Positions 1-9,094 are shown, counted from the stretch's first letter. The stretch is 64,000 nucleotides of DNA from Shewanella corallii (GCF_023349125.1 NZ_JAKIKT010000001.1:558001-622000); one strand, 5' to 3'. The notes: generated from the letters alone by a model not told the origin. Numbers and translations are program-made.

Positions 1-436
1 GGCGTCCCTGGGCATCTTTTTTGATAACGGTGGCCCCTTCGAATTGGCCGGTTAGCCACAAGGGCAACTTGTCCACCGGGATACTCCAGCCTGACAGGCG
101 ATAAAGCAGGCGCTGCGGGTCATCATCTGTATAGGTATCACCATCAGCTGTCAGTTTGGTTTCCTCTGGGGTAACACTCATGGACATCAGGCTGGTGCCC
201 AGCATAGAGGTGAGGCGCATTTCATCGCGCCTGGGGCTATGCAGCCAGTAGAGGTTGGTGCTCACCTTGTCATCAGGAGTTTTAACCAAAATCTTACCGG
301 ACAGATCCCACGCATAGGCGGCAGCCGGTTGTTTAATATCGACAGGAACCAGAGGCAAATCAGGTTTGGATACACATCCCGATAGGGCAGCGGTGACTAT
401 AATCAGCCCTGACAGCAGGGGTTTTGTGAAGCGCAT
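1..436 (-). CDS. lolB: Outer-membrane lipoprotein receptor LolB (C-terminus cut by window edge)
   Basis: Reading the minus strand from the ATG at 434-436 gives a lipoprotein signal peptide with lipobox LSGC (lipidated Cys 21), then a sequence matching LolB, including the stretch GWSIPVDKLPLWLTGQ. LolB accepts lipoproteins from the LolA chaperone and inserts them into the inner leaflet of the outer membrane. About 145 residues are visible of a family near 200, so the 3' end lies outside the window. The gene is divergent from hemA, as in E. coli, where lolB is followed by ispE and prs. The assignment is firm; only the C-terminus is unseen. Confidence 0.9.
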   Translation of the reverse strand, partial: MRFTKPLLSGLIIVTAALSGCVSKPDLPLVPVDIKQPAAAYAWDLSGKILVKTPDDKVSTNLYWLHSPRRDEMRLTSMLGTSLMSMSVTPEETKLTADGDTYTDDDPQRLLYRLSGWSIPVDKLPLWLTGQFEGATVIKKDAQGR

Positions 437-681
437 CAAATTATTCGCCTATAACTGTGGTGCCAAAGTCCCTATGATAGGTCGGCTGTTTGGGATTACC
501 AAGTCCCGACAACACGGGGAATGCTCAGCAATAAATGAGCTAATGATTTGGTTTGAAAAATGAATTGGGTTAACAACCTTTATTCGGTTTTGTTAAGCAT
601 ATTCTATTTTTAACCCTGCCGATTCAGTAGAATGACCCCTATACCATCTTTTGAACGCCCAGTTTTCAGAAATAGAGTCAG

Positions 682-1932
682 ATGAGTCTTGTAGCAATCG
701 GGATTAACCACAAAACAGCCACAGTAGACCTGCGAGAGAAAGTGGCTTTCTCTCCGGACAAGATCCATGACGCGATGAAGAGTCTGGCTTGTACTACGCA
801 AACCGGTGAGGCGGTGATTGTATCCACCTGCAACCGCACCGAGCTCTACTGTAATAATGCCTCCAGGGAAGATGTGGTGGCATGGCTGGAGCATTATCAC
901 GGACTGAGTCATAGCGATGTGGCCCCGTGCTTGTACCAATATGAAGGTCAGATGGCCGTGAAACATCTGATGCGGGTCGCTTGCGGCCTCGATTCTCTGG
1001 TACTGGGTGAACCGCAGATTCTGGGCCAGGTAAAGCAATCCTTTGCCAAGGCCAAAGAGGCCGGCACCATAGCCGTGACCATGGACCGTCTGTTCCAGAA
1101 CACCTTCTCGGTGGCCAAGAAAGTTCGTACCGAAACTGAAATTGGTGCGGCTGCTGTATCCGTGGCCTTTGCTGCGGTCTCTATGGCCAAGCATATCTTC
1201 TCCTCGCTCAGTCATACCAAGGTGCTGCTTATCGGTGCCGGTGAGACCATTGAGCTGGTTGCCCGTCATTTAAAAGAGAATGGCGTTAATGAAATGGTGG
1301 TGGCCAACCGAACTTTGGAGCGTGCTCAGGGCATGTGTGAGGAGTTCAACGCCAAAGCCATTACACTGACAGAGATCCCGGATTTTCTCCCTCAGGCCGA
1401 TATCGTGATATCCTCTACCGCCAGTCCGCTGCCTATCCTGGGCAAGGGCATGGTAGAAAAAGCGCTGAAGCAGCGTCGTCATCAACCTATGTTGTTGGTT
1501 GATATAGCAGTCCCACGTGATATCGAGGCGGAAGTCGCCGAGTTGGATGATGCTTTCCTGTACACAGTCGACGACCTGCAAAGCATTATTGAACAGAATA
1601 TGGCCTCCCGTAAGGAGGCAGCCGAGCAAGCGGAAATCATCGCCGATGAACAGGCCCACCTGTTTATGGACTGGATCCGCTCGCTGGAATCGGTTGACAG
1701 CATTCGCGACTACCGCACCCAGAGCATGGCCATCAAAGATGAGATGGTTGCCCGCGCCCTGAACAGATTGGCGCAGGGTGGAGATGCCGAACAGGTGGTG
1801 CTGGAGTTGGCGAATAAACTGACCAACCGATTGATCCACGCGCCGACTCAGGCGCTGACAGCGGCCAGTCGTCAGGGGGACTACAACACCCTTGGACAAC
1901 TGCGTACCGCGCTCGGCTTGGATAAAGAGTAA
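682..1932 (+). CDS. hemA: Glutamyl-tRNA reductase
   Basis: Cytoplasmic enzyme reducing glutamyl-tRNA(Glu) to glutamate-1-semialdehyde with NADPH, the first committed step of C5 haem biosynthesis. The 416 residues match the family length. The start [13 protein letters not shown] is typical, and the catalytic cysteine lies in STCNRTELY near residue 50. A Rossmann NADPH-binding segment with LLIGAGE follows near residue 182, then the helical dimerisation domain. It is the first gene of the run hemA-prfA-prmC-sirB2-sirB1 and lies 15 bases upstream of prfA. The Shine-Dalgarno before the ATG is weak (around AGAGTCAG), which is not unusual for this gene. Confidence 0.97.
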   Translation: MSLVAIGINHKTATVDLREKVAFSPDKIHDAMKSLACTTQTGEAVIVSTCNRTELYCNNASREDVVAWLEHYHGLSHSDVAPCLYQYEGQMAVKHLMRVACGLDSLVLGEPQILGQVKQSFAKAKEAGTIAVTMDRLFQNTFSVAKKVRTETEIGAAAVSVAFAAVSMAKHIFSSLSHTKVLLIGAGETIELVARHLKENGVNEMVVANRTLERAQGMCEEFNAKAITLTEIPDFLPQADIVISSTASPLPILGKGMVEKALKQRRHQPMLLVDIAVPRDIEAEVAELDDAFLYTVDDLQSIIEQNMASRKEAAEQAEIIADEQAHLFMDWIRSLESVDSIRDYRTQSMAIKDEMVARALNRLAQGGDAEQVVLELANKLTNRLIHAPTQALTAASRQGDYNTLGQLRTALGLDKE

Positions 1933-1947
1933 GGTTAGCCAGACACA

Positions 1948-3036
1948 ATGAAGGATTCTGTAATCCGCAAGCTTGAAGGCTTGATTGAGCGTCATGAAGA
2001 GCTGCAGGCGCTTCTCAGCGACGCGGGTATCATTGCCGATCAGGAGCGTTTTCGCGCCCTGTCCAAAGAGTATTCCCAGTTGGAAGATGTGGTCGCCGGG
2101 TTTAAGGCGTACCAACAGGCTCAGGCTGATCTCGCGTCTGCCAAAGAGATGCTGGCAGAAGACGATGAAGATATGAAAGCCATGGCGGAAGAGGAAATTG
2201 CTGACGCCAATGAGACTCTGGAGCGTCTGGACGGCGAATTGCAGATCCTGCTGCTGCCTAAAGATCCCAATGACGACCGCAGTGCCTTCGTGGAAATCCG
2301 CGCCGGTGCCGGTGGTGACGAAGCCGCTATCTTTGCCGGAGACCTGTTCCGCATGTACAGCCGTTATGCTGAAAGCAAGCGCTGGCAGGTAGAAGTGATG
2401 AGCTCCAACGAAGGTGAGCACGGCGGCTTTAAAGAGATTATTGCCAAGTTCAGTGGCGAAGGCGTTTACGGCAAACTTAAGTTTGAGTCCGGTGGTCACC
2501 GTGTTCAGCGTGTACCGGAAACCGAATCTCAGGGGCGTATCCACACCTCGGCCTGTACCGTGGTGGTGATGCCTGAAGTGCCTGAAGCTGAAGCGATTCA
2601 AATTAACCCAGCCGACCTGAAAGTGGATACCTTCCGCTCTTCCGGTGCCGGTGGTCAGCACGTCAACACCACTGACTCTGCTATCCGTATTACCCACATT
2701 CCTACCGGTATTGTGGTGGAATGTCAGGATGAGCGTTCTCAGCACAAGAACCGTGCCAAGGCGATGAGTGTGCTGTCTGCCCGTATTCAGGCTGCAGAAG
2801 ATGAGAAGCGTCGTCTGGAAGAGGAGAGCACTCGTCGTTCTCTGGTCGCCAGTGGTGACCGCTCAGAGCGTATCCGTACCTACAATTACCCACAGAGCCG
2901 GGTGAGCGATCACCGTATAAACCTGACGCTGTACCGTCTGGCTGAAGTGATGGAAGGCGCAGTTGATCTGCTGCTGGAACCAATCATTCAGGAACATATG
3001 GCCGACATGCTGGCGGCGCTGGCGGACGAGAGTTAA
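1948..3036 (+). CDS. prfA: Peptide chain release factor 1
   Basis: Class I release factor that reads UAA and UAG and triggers hydrolysis of peptidyl-tRNA on the ribosome. The 362 residues are of family length. The codon-recognition PxT motif appears as PET in [10 protein letters not shown] near residue 189, and the GGQ catalytic motif is seen in SGAGGQHVN with Gln at about 237. PxT rather than SPF identifies RF1 rather than RF2. The stop codon overlaps the ATG of prmC by one base (TAATG), so the factor and the methyltransferase that modifies its GGQ glutamine are translationally coupled. Confidence 0.97.
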   Translation: MKDSVIRKLEGLIERHEELQALLSDAGIIADQERFRALSKEYSQLEDVVAGFKAYQQAQADLASAKEMLAEDDEDMKAMAEEEIADANETLERLDGELQILLLPKDPNDDRSAFVEIRAGAGGDEAAIFAGDLFRMYSRYAESKRWQVEVMSSNEGEHGGFKEIIAKFSGEGVYGKLKFESGGHRVQRVPETESQGRIHTSACTVVVMPEVPEAEAIQINPADLKVDTFRSSGAGGQHVNTTDSAIRITHIPTGIVVECQDERSQHKNRAKAMSVLSARIQAAEDEKRRLEEESTRRSLVASGDRSERIRTYNYPQSRVSDHRINLTLYRLAEVMEGAVDLLLEPIIQEHMADMLAALADES

Positions 3037-3881
3037 TGTCCGGGATCAGTGTCGGCGAGGCCCTTAACTGGGCCAGTGTCCAGCTGGAGCGGGGGTCTGA
3101 CTCCGCCATGCTGGATGCAGAGGTGATGCTTCAGCATGTGCTGTCGGTTTCCCGCACTTATCTGTTTACCTGGCCCGATAAAGACCTGAGTGCTGAGCAT
3201 TGGCAGGCTTATATGGCTATGGTCAACGAGCGTGCCAAAGGACACCCTGTGGCCCACATTATCGGTGAACGTGAGTTCTGGTCACTGTCTTTGCTGGTGA
3301 ATAACACCACACTGATCCCCCGTCCCGATACTGAAATGCTGGTAGAAACCGCCCTTAACCTTAAAGTGCCCGATAACTGCCGTGCACTGGATTTGGGTAC
3401 AGGCACAGGCGCTATTGCGCTGGCATTGGCCAGTGAGCGTCCGTCCTGGCAGGTCACTGCTGTCGATAAGGTAGATGACGCCGTTGCCCTGGCGAAAATG
3501 AACCGCGACAAGTTGGCTTTGTCACAGGTTGAAGTGCTGCAAAGTGACTGGTTCAGCGCGGTGGAAGGTCGCCAGTTTGAATTGGTGGTGTCCAACCCGC
3601 CCTATATTGATGAGCGCGATGAGCATTTGTCTCAGGGGGATGTGAGATTTGAGCCACTCAGCGCACTGACAGCTGCCGATGAAGGCTTTGCCGATCTGTT
3701 CCATATTGCCACCCAGGCAAGAGCCTATCTGATTGCCGGCGGTTATCTGCTGATGGAGCATGGATATCAGCAGGCTCAAGTGCTCAGAGAGAAGCTGACA
3801 GAGCTTGGCTATCAGGATGTTGCCACAGTGCGGGATTTCGGCAGCAATGACAGATGTACTCTGGGTCGCTGGCCGGGATAA
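3036..3881 (+). CDS. prmC: Release factor glutamine N5-methyltransferase
   Basis: S-adenosylmethionine-dependent enzyme that methylates the GGQ glutamine of RF1 and RF2. It is 281 residues long, with an N-terminal helical domain followed by the methyltransferase fold. The SAM-binding segment LDLGTGTGAIALALA is near residue 120 and the catalytic NPPY motif is in VVSNPPYIDE near residue 190. The start overlaps the prfA stop by one base. A strong hairpin terminator follows, so sirB2/sirB1 downstream may be transcribed partly by readthrough or from their own promoter. Confidence 0.96.
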   Translation: MSGISVGEALNWASVQLERGSDSAMLDAEVMLQHVLSVSRTYLFTWPDKDLSAEHWQAYMAMVNERAKGHPVAHIIGEREFWSLSLLVNNTTLIPRPDTEMLVETALNLKVPDNCRALDLGTGTGAIALALASERPSWQVTAVDKVDDAVALAKMNRDKLALSQVEVLQSDWFSAVEGRQFELVVSNPPYIDERDEHLSQGDVRFEPLSALTAADEGFADLFHIATQARAYLIAGGYLLMEHGYQQAQVLREKLTELGYQDVATVRDFGSNDRCTLGRWPG

Positions 3882-3900
3882 TCGCCTATCAGCCTTAATT

Positions 3901-3927
3901 AAACGCCTCTTTTATGAGGCGTTTTTT
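3901..3927 (+). terminator. Rho-independent terminator after prmC
   Basis: Perfect 9-bp stem AAACGCCTC / GAGGCGTTT around a 6-base loop, running into a T tract. It sits 20 bases after the prmC stop. Confidence 0.9.
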
Positions 3928-4017
3928 ATTGGCTGAATCCCAGTGTCCATGGGGTTTGGCATGACACAGTCACTGGGTTACACTACTGGCCCTGTTTTTG
4001 CTGATACCCCGGATGAC

Positions 4018-4413
4018 ATGGAAGCTTTTTACTCGATTTATCCAGCTGTTAAACACACCCACCTGCTACTGATAGCTGTGAGTGTTACCCTGCTGTTGGT
4101 TCGTTTTGTACTCAAGGAACGTCAGTCGCCTTTGATGGCGCGCAAATGGCTGAAGATCACGCCGCATATTGTCGATACTTTCTTGCTGCTGTCTGGCCTG
4201 TTACTGTGTGTTTTGATCAAGCAGTATCCGTTTGTGGATACCTGGCTGACCGAGAAAATCCTGGCGGTAGTCGCCTATATTTTGCTGGCCTTTATGGCTA
4301 TGCGCAGTGACCGCAACCGGTTGTTCAGAGTATTTGCCCTGATAGGCGCTCTGGGCTGGATCGTGTATGCGGCGAAATTAGCTCACTTTAAACAAGCGGT
4401 ATTGATTGGCTAA
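4018..4413 (+). CDS. sirB2: SirB2 family membrane protein
   Basis: Small inner-membrane protein of the SirB2 (YchQ) family, function not established. I choose the ATG at 4018, giving 131 residues beginning MEAFYSIYPAVKHTHLLL, because this is where family members start; the frame stays open further upstream. Four hydrophobic segments are visible, near residues 13-32, 52-70, 83-100 and 105-122. The stop overlaps the start of the next gene by one base (TAATG). In E. coli the homologous pair lies between prmC and kdsA. Older links to SirA-regulated virulence come from position rather than biochemistry. Confidence 0.88.
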   Translation: MEAFYSIYPAVKHTHLLLIAVSVTLLLVRFVLKERQSPLMARKWLKITPHIVDTFLLLSGLLLCVLIKQYPFVDTWLTEKILAVVAYILLAFMAMRSDRNRLFRVFALIGALGWIVYAAKLAHFKQAVLIG

Positions 4414-5237
4414 TGTCTGAATTGTCATCTTCTGAACAAACTTTCCAGATGGACTCCCCATTGGAGACCATGGTGATTTCCCTGCCGGAAACCCCTCTTG
4501 AGATAGCTGCCCATTTGGGGCTGTCTGATCTCAAGCGTTCCACCTGGGCCTGGTATGAGATCTCTGGTGCTGTGTTGAGCCACTATCTGGTGGATCAGGA
4601 GGAGCGCTTGCAGCGGCTTATCCGCTGGTTTTACCGGGATCTGGGATTCAAGCCCAAGGAAGATTACTTTGGTGCCGACGCTGCGGACCTGGGCTTTTGT
4701 CTGCAGCACAGGGAAGGTAACTCCAGTACTCTGGCTGTGGTGCTGATGCTGCTGGCCAAACAGTTGGATCTGGTACTTGAGCCAGTGTTGTTGCCGGGTC
4801 ATACCCTGCTGCTGCACCGCGTTGGCAAGCAAAGCCGCTATCTGGACCCCTTAACCGGAGAGTTTGTCAGTCGTCACTACATCCACGCACTGGTGCGTGG
4901 TGAACTGGGCAATGGTGCCCGCCTTAAAGTCACCTATTTTAAGGCGGTCAAGGTGCAAAGACTGCTGACCCGGATGATCCACGAGTTGAAGGCGGGCTGT
5001 ATCGTCTCCAATCGTTTTGAAAGTGCACTTGAGTGCTGCAACCTGTTACTGCAATGGCATCCGGATGATGTACATATTCACCGCGAACGTGCATTTATTG
5101 CACAGCAGTTGGGGTGTATTACCCTGGCCGCGTCAGATTTGCAGCATTTTGTTGATCAAAATCCACACGATCCTGTGATTGAGCTGGTAAAAATGCAGTT
5201 GCGGGATTTAAGTGACCACGCCGAGACGTATCACTGA
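4413..5237 (+). CDS. sirB1: SirB1 family transglutaminase-like/TPR protein
   Basis: Cytoplasmic protein of the SirB1 (YchA) family, 274 residues. The N-terminal two thirds resemble a transglutaminase-like fold (segment GNSSTLAVVLMLLAKQL near residue 105, followed by LLPGHTLLL). The C-terminal part from about residue 190 is helical and TPR-like (ALECCNLLLQWHPDDVHIHRERA). The family has no well-defined biochemical role. It is translationally coupled to sirB2 by a one-base overlap and followed by a terminator, which ends the cluster here; in E. coli kdsA would come next. Confidence 0.88.
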   Translation: MSELSSSEQTFQMDSPLETMVISLPETPLEIAAHLGLSDLKRSTWAWYEISGAVLSHYLVDQEERLQRLIRWFYRDLGFKPKEDYFGADAADLGFCLQHREGNSSTLAVVLMLLAKQLDLVLEPVLLPGHTLLLHRVGKQSRYLDPLTGEFVSRHYIHALVRGELGNGARLKVTYFKAVKVQRLLTRMIHELKAGCIVSNRFESALECCNLLLQWHPDDVHIHRERAFIAQQLGCITLAASDLQHFVDQNPHDPVIELVKMQLRDLSDHAETYH

Positions 5238-5252
5238 TAGCTTTCAGGACCT

Positions 5253-5280
5253 AAAGCGCACTGTTTAAGTGCGCTTTTGC
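5253..5280 (+). terminator. Rho-independent terminator after sirB1
   Basis: Perfect 9-bp stem AAAGCGCAC / GTGCGCTTT with a 7-base loop, followed by a short T-rich run, 15 bases after the sirB1 stop. Confidence 0.82.
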
Positions 5281-5366
5281 TATCAGGAGGGCACAGTCCC
5301 TCATCAGGAAGCCCGGTGTGGAACGCCGTAAGATAATAATAAAATCGCAAGGGAGAACAGCGACCT

Positions 5367-6623
5367 ATGAGTGTTTCAGAACACCAGGCATTAATTACCA
5401 ACGACGCCACGGCCATGGGCCTGTTGGCGGTTATTCTGGGATTTGTGTTTTACACCAGTTCCAGCAATCATCCATTCTGGCAAAAGTTCTATAAGTTTGT
5501 ACCGGCCCTGCTGCTGTGCTACTTCCTGCCATCACTGCTAAACACCTTCGGCGTGGTCGACGGCCATACCTCTCAACTCTACTATGTCGCATCCCGCTAC
5601 CTGCTGCCAGCGTGTCTGGTATTGCTTATTCTGAGTGTCGATCTGAAAGCCATTATGGGACTGGGTCCCAAAGCGGTGATCATGTTCCTCACGGGAACTG
5701 TGGGCATTGTGATTGGTGGCCCCATTTCATTGCTGATCATGTCAGCCATCGACCCCAGCCTGACAGCCGGGCAGGGGCCTGATGCGGTATGGCGCGGTAT
5801 GACGACGCTGGCTGGCAGTTGGATTGGTGGTGGTGCCAACCAGGCAGCGATGAAAGAGATCTATGAGGTGGGCGGCAATATCTTCTCTGTGATGGTGACT
5901 GTGGATGTGATTGTCGCCAACATCTGGATGGCGGTACTGCTGTTTTTGGCTTCCAAAGCCAAAGAGATTGATGCCAGAACCGGCGCGGATACCTCAGCCA
6001 TTGAAACGCTGAAGGAGAAGGTTGAGAAGTACCATGCTGAGAATGCCCGTATCCCCTCGTTGCGGGACATTATGTTGATCGTGGCAGTGGGCTTTGGGGT
6101 AACAGGTTTAGCGCACTTTGCGGCCGATTTCCTTGGCCCCTTCTTTGCTGAGCATTACCCACAGACCCGTGACTACAGCCTGACCTCCAAGTTCTTCTGG
6201 CTGGTGGTGATAGTGACCAGTATCGGTCTGGCCATGTCCTTCAGTCCCGCCCGCCATTTGGAAGCCGCCGGCGCATCTAAGATCGCATCTGCTTTCCTCT
6301 ACATTCTGGTGGCCACAATCGGTCTGCATATGGATGTCACCAAGGTAGTAGATACCCCAATTTACTTTATGGTTGGCGTTATCTGGATGGTGGTTCACGC
6401 CGCTCTGATGTTGGGTGTTGCCAAGCTGATTAAAGCGCCACTGTTTTATATGGCGGTCGGTAGTCAGGCCAATGTGGGCGGCGCGGCGTCTGCGCCTGTT
6501 GTGGCGGCGGCTTTCCATCCGGCACTGGCTCCAGTGGGTGTGTTGCTGGCGGTGTTTGGGTATGCGCTGGGGACGTATATGGCGTGGATATGTGGGCAGA
6601 TTCTCCAGGCTGTTGCCCACTAA
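5367..6623 (+). CDS. DUF819 family membrane protein
   Basis: Polytopic inner-membrane protein of 418 residues in the DUF819 (YjcL-like) family, with about ten hydrophobic segments. Recognisable family features are the glycine-rich stretch GSWIGGGANQAAMKEI near residue 155 and the C-terminal GSQANVGGAASAPVVAAAF near residue 370; such repeated glycine/small-residue motifs suggest a transporter with inverted-repeat architecture. Substrate unknown. The start ATG follows AAGGGAGAACAG. It stands alone between the sirB1 terminator and a converging small membrane-protein gene, inside the segment that separates sirB1 from kdsA. Confidence 0.85.
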   Translation: MSVSEHQALITNDATAMGLLAVILGFVFYTSSSNHPFWQKFYKFVPALLLCYFLPSLLNTFGVVDGHTSQLYYVASRYLLPACLVLLILSVDLKAIMGLGPKAVIMFLTGTVGIVIGGPISLLIMSAIDPSLTAGQGPDAVWRGMTTLAGSWIGGGANQAAMKEIYEVGGNIFSVMVTVDVIVANIWMAVLLFLASKAKEIDARTGADTSAIETLKEKVEKYHAENARIPSLRDIMLIVAVGFGVTGLAHFAADFLGPFFAEHYPQTRDYSLTSKFFWLVVIVTSIGLAMSFSPARHLEAAGASKIASAFLYILVATIGLHMDVTKVVDTPIYFMVGVIWMVVHAALMLGVAKLIKAPLFYMAVGSQANVGGAASAPVVAAAFHPALAPVGVLLAVFGYALGTYMAWICGQILQAVAH

Positions 6624-6650
6624 CTGCTGTTTTGCCAGGTAATCGGCACT

Positions 6651-6731
6651 AAAGACCCTCACTCTTTGTTGCTTCGCCCCTCATTTAGCGCTGCTAAACG
6701 TCGGGACTCGCGGCCTCGATTGAAGGTCTTT
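6651..6731. repeat. 81-bp imperfect palindrome, candidate intergenic repeat
   Basis: The ends AAAGACC (6651-6657) and GGTCTTT (6725-6731) are perfect inverted repeats. At the exact centre is TTTAG-CGCTG-CTAAA (6684-6698). The spacers on both sides are 26 bases long and partly complementary to each other. It lies between two converging genes just before a terminator. Such symmetry is typical of repetitive extragenic palindromes, but no second copy was seen in this window. Confidence 0.5.
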
Positions 6732-6756
6732 ATCACTCGATTGCAGAACTGTTTAT

Positions 6757-6780
6757 AAGCGCTCATTGGAGCGCTTTTTT
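6757..6780. terminator. Terminator between DUF819 gene and converging membrane-protein gene
   Basis: Perfect 8-bp stem AAGCGCTC / GAGCGCTT with a 4-base loop and a T tract on the plus strand. The minus-strand gene ends at 6785, so the hairpin may serve both directions. Confidence 0.85.
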
Positions 6781-6784
6781 GTTG

Positions 6785-7198
6785 TCAGAGCTCGGCTTTC
6801 CTGGCCTTGTACTTCTCTATCCTTCCAGTAATCCAGGCGGCGATAATGAGCATAAGCTCCCAACTGCCGAATACCATTGTGGCTGTTTGCCAGTGGTGGC
6901 CCATATCGCCACTGAAGTTCAGGTGGATATTGCCTGCAAGCCAGATGGAGATAGGGAGCCACAAGGTTGCCACTATGCAGGTGATGGTGCTGAGTCTGAT
7001 AACAAGTCTGTTGTTGGCCAGCAGGCTGCTGAGGGCTGGCAGCGCAATAAACGTTGCTGCAGCGATAAGGTTACCCAGTGGCATGCCTCCGGGTAGCGGC
7101 CAGAGCAACAGCAGTTCCCCGCGAATCAGCACTACAGTGCCGAACAGGCTATAGCCGCAGAGCAGTCCAATCAGAAAGCTTTTTGATCTGTTTGTCAT
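6785..7198 (-). CDS. Small four-helix membrane protein, unknown function
   Basis: The 137 residues include four hydrophobic segments (about residues 7-27, 40-60, 68-90 and 105-125), with a basic C-terminus (KYKARKAEL). I do not recognise the family. The charge pattern and helix count fit an inner-membrane protein. It is convergent with the DUF819 gene and divergent from tonB, with about 180 bases between the two starts that should hold both promoters. The reading frame is well supported by its length and hydrophobic pattern, but no function can be assigned. Confidence 0.65.
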   Translation of the reverse strand: MTNRSKSFLIGLLCGYSLFGTVVLIRGELLLLWPLPGGMPLGNLIAAATFIALPALSSLLANNRLVIRLSTITCIVATLWLPISIWLAGNIHLNFSGDMGHHWQTATMVFGSWELMLIIAAWITGRIEKYKARKAEL

Positions 7199-7379
7199 TT
7201 ATCAGTGTGCGTTATGGACGTTTCATGATGATGACCAGTGACGGGGAAAGTTTCAAATGACGTTTGTGGGGGAGTTTCAGGTTTAGTTGGTCAATGCAAT
7301 TCTAGACCATAGTGGTAGGGCGCTGTTGTAGGTTAGGTGGTATTCATATAAGTGGGTTCACAGTAAAAGGAGGCTGTCT

Positions 7380-8033
7380 ATGCCGTTCGAATTACCACAC
7401 CCACTATCACACTTAATGTCACACCCACTGCTTGTCAGGGCTTTGATTTTTCTGTCGGCTTTATTAATGACGTTGTTGATGTTCGTGTTTATGGCGTCTT
7501 TGGTAAATAACCAATTTTCTGAGCCTGAACCTCAAGTCGATGTCGGTCCTTTGGTAATGACTTACTCTCCGCCACCGGTAAAGCCTATAGAGGACAGGCC
7601 AAAGCCTGAGGAGATGCCGCCGGTATTAAAAGTCCCCAATACCGGAGTGACCGGGACTTTTGTTAAAGGGCCCGAGGTTATCAAACCAACAAACCTGCTA
7701 TTGAATGACTTACCCCAATTACCGCCTGCCACACCAAGAGAGAGTCGTGGCGGCGGAGATATGATGGCGATACCTATGGTGCAGATTGCACCTGAATACC
7801 CCATTGCTGCTTTACAGGCGGGTAAAGAGGGTTATGTGGTGCTGAGCTTTGATGTGCGGGCCGATGGCTCTGTTCACAATATCCGGGTTGAAGATGCCGA
7901 GCCCAAACGGATCTTCAATAAGGCTGCAAAGAGTGCACTCAAACGTTGGCGTTACCAGCCCAGAGTTGTTGATGGTCAGGCTGTTCCTCAGCCTAACCAA
8001 TTTGTTAGGCTGGACTTTAAAATGGATCAGTAA
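7380..8033 (+). CDS. TonB family protein
   Basis: Energy transducer linking the inner-membrane proton-motive force to TonB-dependent outer-membrane receptors. It has 217 residues: an N-terminal membrane anchor (about 20-42), a proline-rich periplasmic linker (PPPVKPIEDRPKPEEMPP near residue 62-79), and a C-terminal TonB domain with YPIAALQAGKEGYVVLSFDV and LKRWRYQP. A strong AAAGGAGG ribosome-binding site precedes the ATG. No exbB, exbD or receptor gene is adjacent, so it must use an ExbBD pair from elsewhere. The product class is firm; which receptors it serves is unknown. Confidence 0.9.
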   Translation: MPFELPHPLSHLMSHPLLVRALIFLSALLMTLLMFVFMASLVNNQFSEPEPQVDVGPLVMTYSPPPVKPIEDRPKPEEMPPVLKVPNTGVTGTFVKGPEVIKPTNLLLNDLPQLPPATPRESRGGGDMMAIPMVQIAPEYPIAALQAGKEGYVVLSFDVRADGSVHNIRVEDAEPKRIFNKAAKSALKRWRYQPRVVDGQAVPQPNQFVRLDFKMDQ

Positions 8034-8036
8034 CAA

Positions 8037-8061
8037 AAATGGGCCGACAGGCCCATTTTTT
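8037..8061 (+). terminator. Rho-independent terminator after tonB
   Basis: Perfect 9-bp stem AAATGGGCC / GGCCCATTT with GACA loop and T tract, directly after the tonB stop and before the end of the converging transporter gene. Confidence 0.9.
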
Positions 8062-8088
8062 TATCTACATTGAAGCATGGTTTTGCTG

Positions 8089-8985
8089 TCACGCAGCAGA
8101 CTTTGGCCTATAACGGAACAGGTTTCGCAGTCGTCCCCCGGTTTGATACAGCAGCAATGACAGCAGAATTAAGCCACAGCCGAGCAGCTGATTGCTGCTT
8201 AATACTTCTCGGTACCACAGCAGGCTGAGCACAACAGTCCAGATAGGCTCCAGCAGCATAATCAGCGCAGCATTGCCTGTGGGCACAAATTTCTGCCCCA
8301 GGGTTTGCATAACATAGCGCAGGCTGGTGGCCAGCAGGGTGCTGAGGGCAAACCACACCCAGATATCGGCAGAGACCTGTGGTGGCGTGGTTTCGAAGAT
8401 GGATGACATAGTCAGGCCAACCTGGCCTGTCACCATCAGCTGGATGCAGGTCAGCAGCAAAACCGGCAGACGTTGGGAGTATTTGCTGTTGATATTGAAG
8501 TGCAGCGCCAACATCAAAGCCGCGCCCAGAAACCACAGCTGACTGCTGGACTCCTGCCAGCCACCACTGAGAGACAGAAAACCCAAACCTGTCGCCGCAA
8601 TGGGCAGAGATACCCAGAACACCCTGCGCGGGCGCTGTCGGAACAGAGCCCAGGCGATGACAGGAACCAGCAGCATAGACAGGCTCATAATAAAGGCGCC
8701 TTCACCCAGGGTGTCACTGATGGAAACGGCATGGATCCAGCACATGAGTGCGCCGCTTAAAATAATGCCAACACCGGCAGCGGCACGAATATCCTTGCCA
8801 CTGGCAGCTTTAAGAGGCTTGTAGCAAAGGGGTAACAGGCAGAGTGAGGCCAGGGTAAATCGCAGGCCAATAAAGCCAAAGGGAGGCAGACCGGCGATCG
8901 CTTCTTTGGAAAATATCCAGCCAAGGGCGGCGATCATTGTGGTGAGAACCAGCACGAGTGTCGCTTTGTGTTCTGAGTTAAGCAT
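8089..8985 (-). CDS. DMT superfamily (EamA) transporter
   Basis: Inner-membrane drug/metabolite transporter of 298 residues with ten predicted helices in two EamA repeats. Typical features are GWIFSKEAIAGLPPFGFIGLRF in the first repeat and GNAALIMLLEPIWTVVLSLLW in the second. Substrate cannot be read from sequence; relatives export amino acids or metabolites. It is convergent with tonB. The 5' leader contains a terminator-like hairpin a few bases upstream of the ATG, suggesting attenuation (see separate entry). It is not closely similar to the other DMT gene at 10192. Confidence 0.87.
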   Translation of the reverse strand: MLNSEHKATLVLVLTTMIAALGWIFSKEAIAGLPPFGFIGLRFTLASLCLLPLCYKPLKAASGKDIRAAAGVGIILSGALMCWIHAVSISDTLGEGAFIMSLSMLLVPVIAWALFRQRPRRVFWVSLPIAATGLGFLSLSGGWQESSSQLWFLGAALMLALHFNINSKYSQRLPVLLLTCIQLMVTGQVGLTMSSIFETTPPQVSADIWVWFALSTLLATSLRYVMQTLGQKFVPTGNAALIMLLEPIWTVVLSLLWYREVLSSNQLLGCGLILLSLLLYQTGGRLRNLFRYRPKSAA

Positions 8986-8994
8986 AAGTACTCA

Positions 8995-9094
8995 CAAAAA
9001 AGCCCGGGTACACCGGGTTGAGCAGGGTAAGTTAATGCAAACAAGGAAAGACAAATGACTGGAGAAGCCTTTGTTTGCTGAGTCGCGGATTATA
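8995..9094 (-). promoter_or_regulatory. Candidate attenuator leader upstream of the DMT transporter
   Basis: On the minus strand, a perfect TATAAT (9089-9094) is followed by a stem GCAAACAAAGG / CCTTGTTTGC (9068-9078 with 9037-9046, one bulge). Then comes a GC hairpin CCCGG-TGTAC-CCGGG (about 9005-9018) and six T residues (8995-9000). The T run ends only nine bases before the transporter ATG. An intrinsic-terminator shape inside a leader suggests conditional termination. No known riboswitch class was recognised, and the -35 element is weak. Confidence 0.45.

Noticed and set aside
610..1269. Minus-strand open frame of 219 codons opposite hemA
   Set aside because: Shadow of hemA, with low-complexity His/Gly-rich translation and no ribosome-binding site.
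1270..2745. Long minus-strand open frame (491 codons) opposite hemA and prfA
   Set aside because: It is entirely antisense to two certain genes, has no recognisable protein features and arises from codon bias of the sense strand.
3943..4017. Longer start for SirB2
   Set aside because: The extra 25 residues are not hydrophobic or conserved, and the family starts at MEAFYSIYP.
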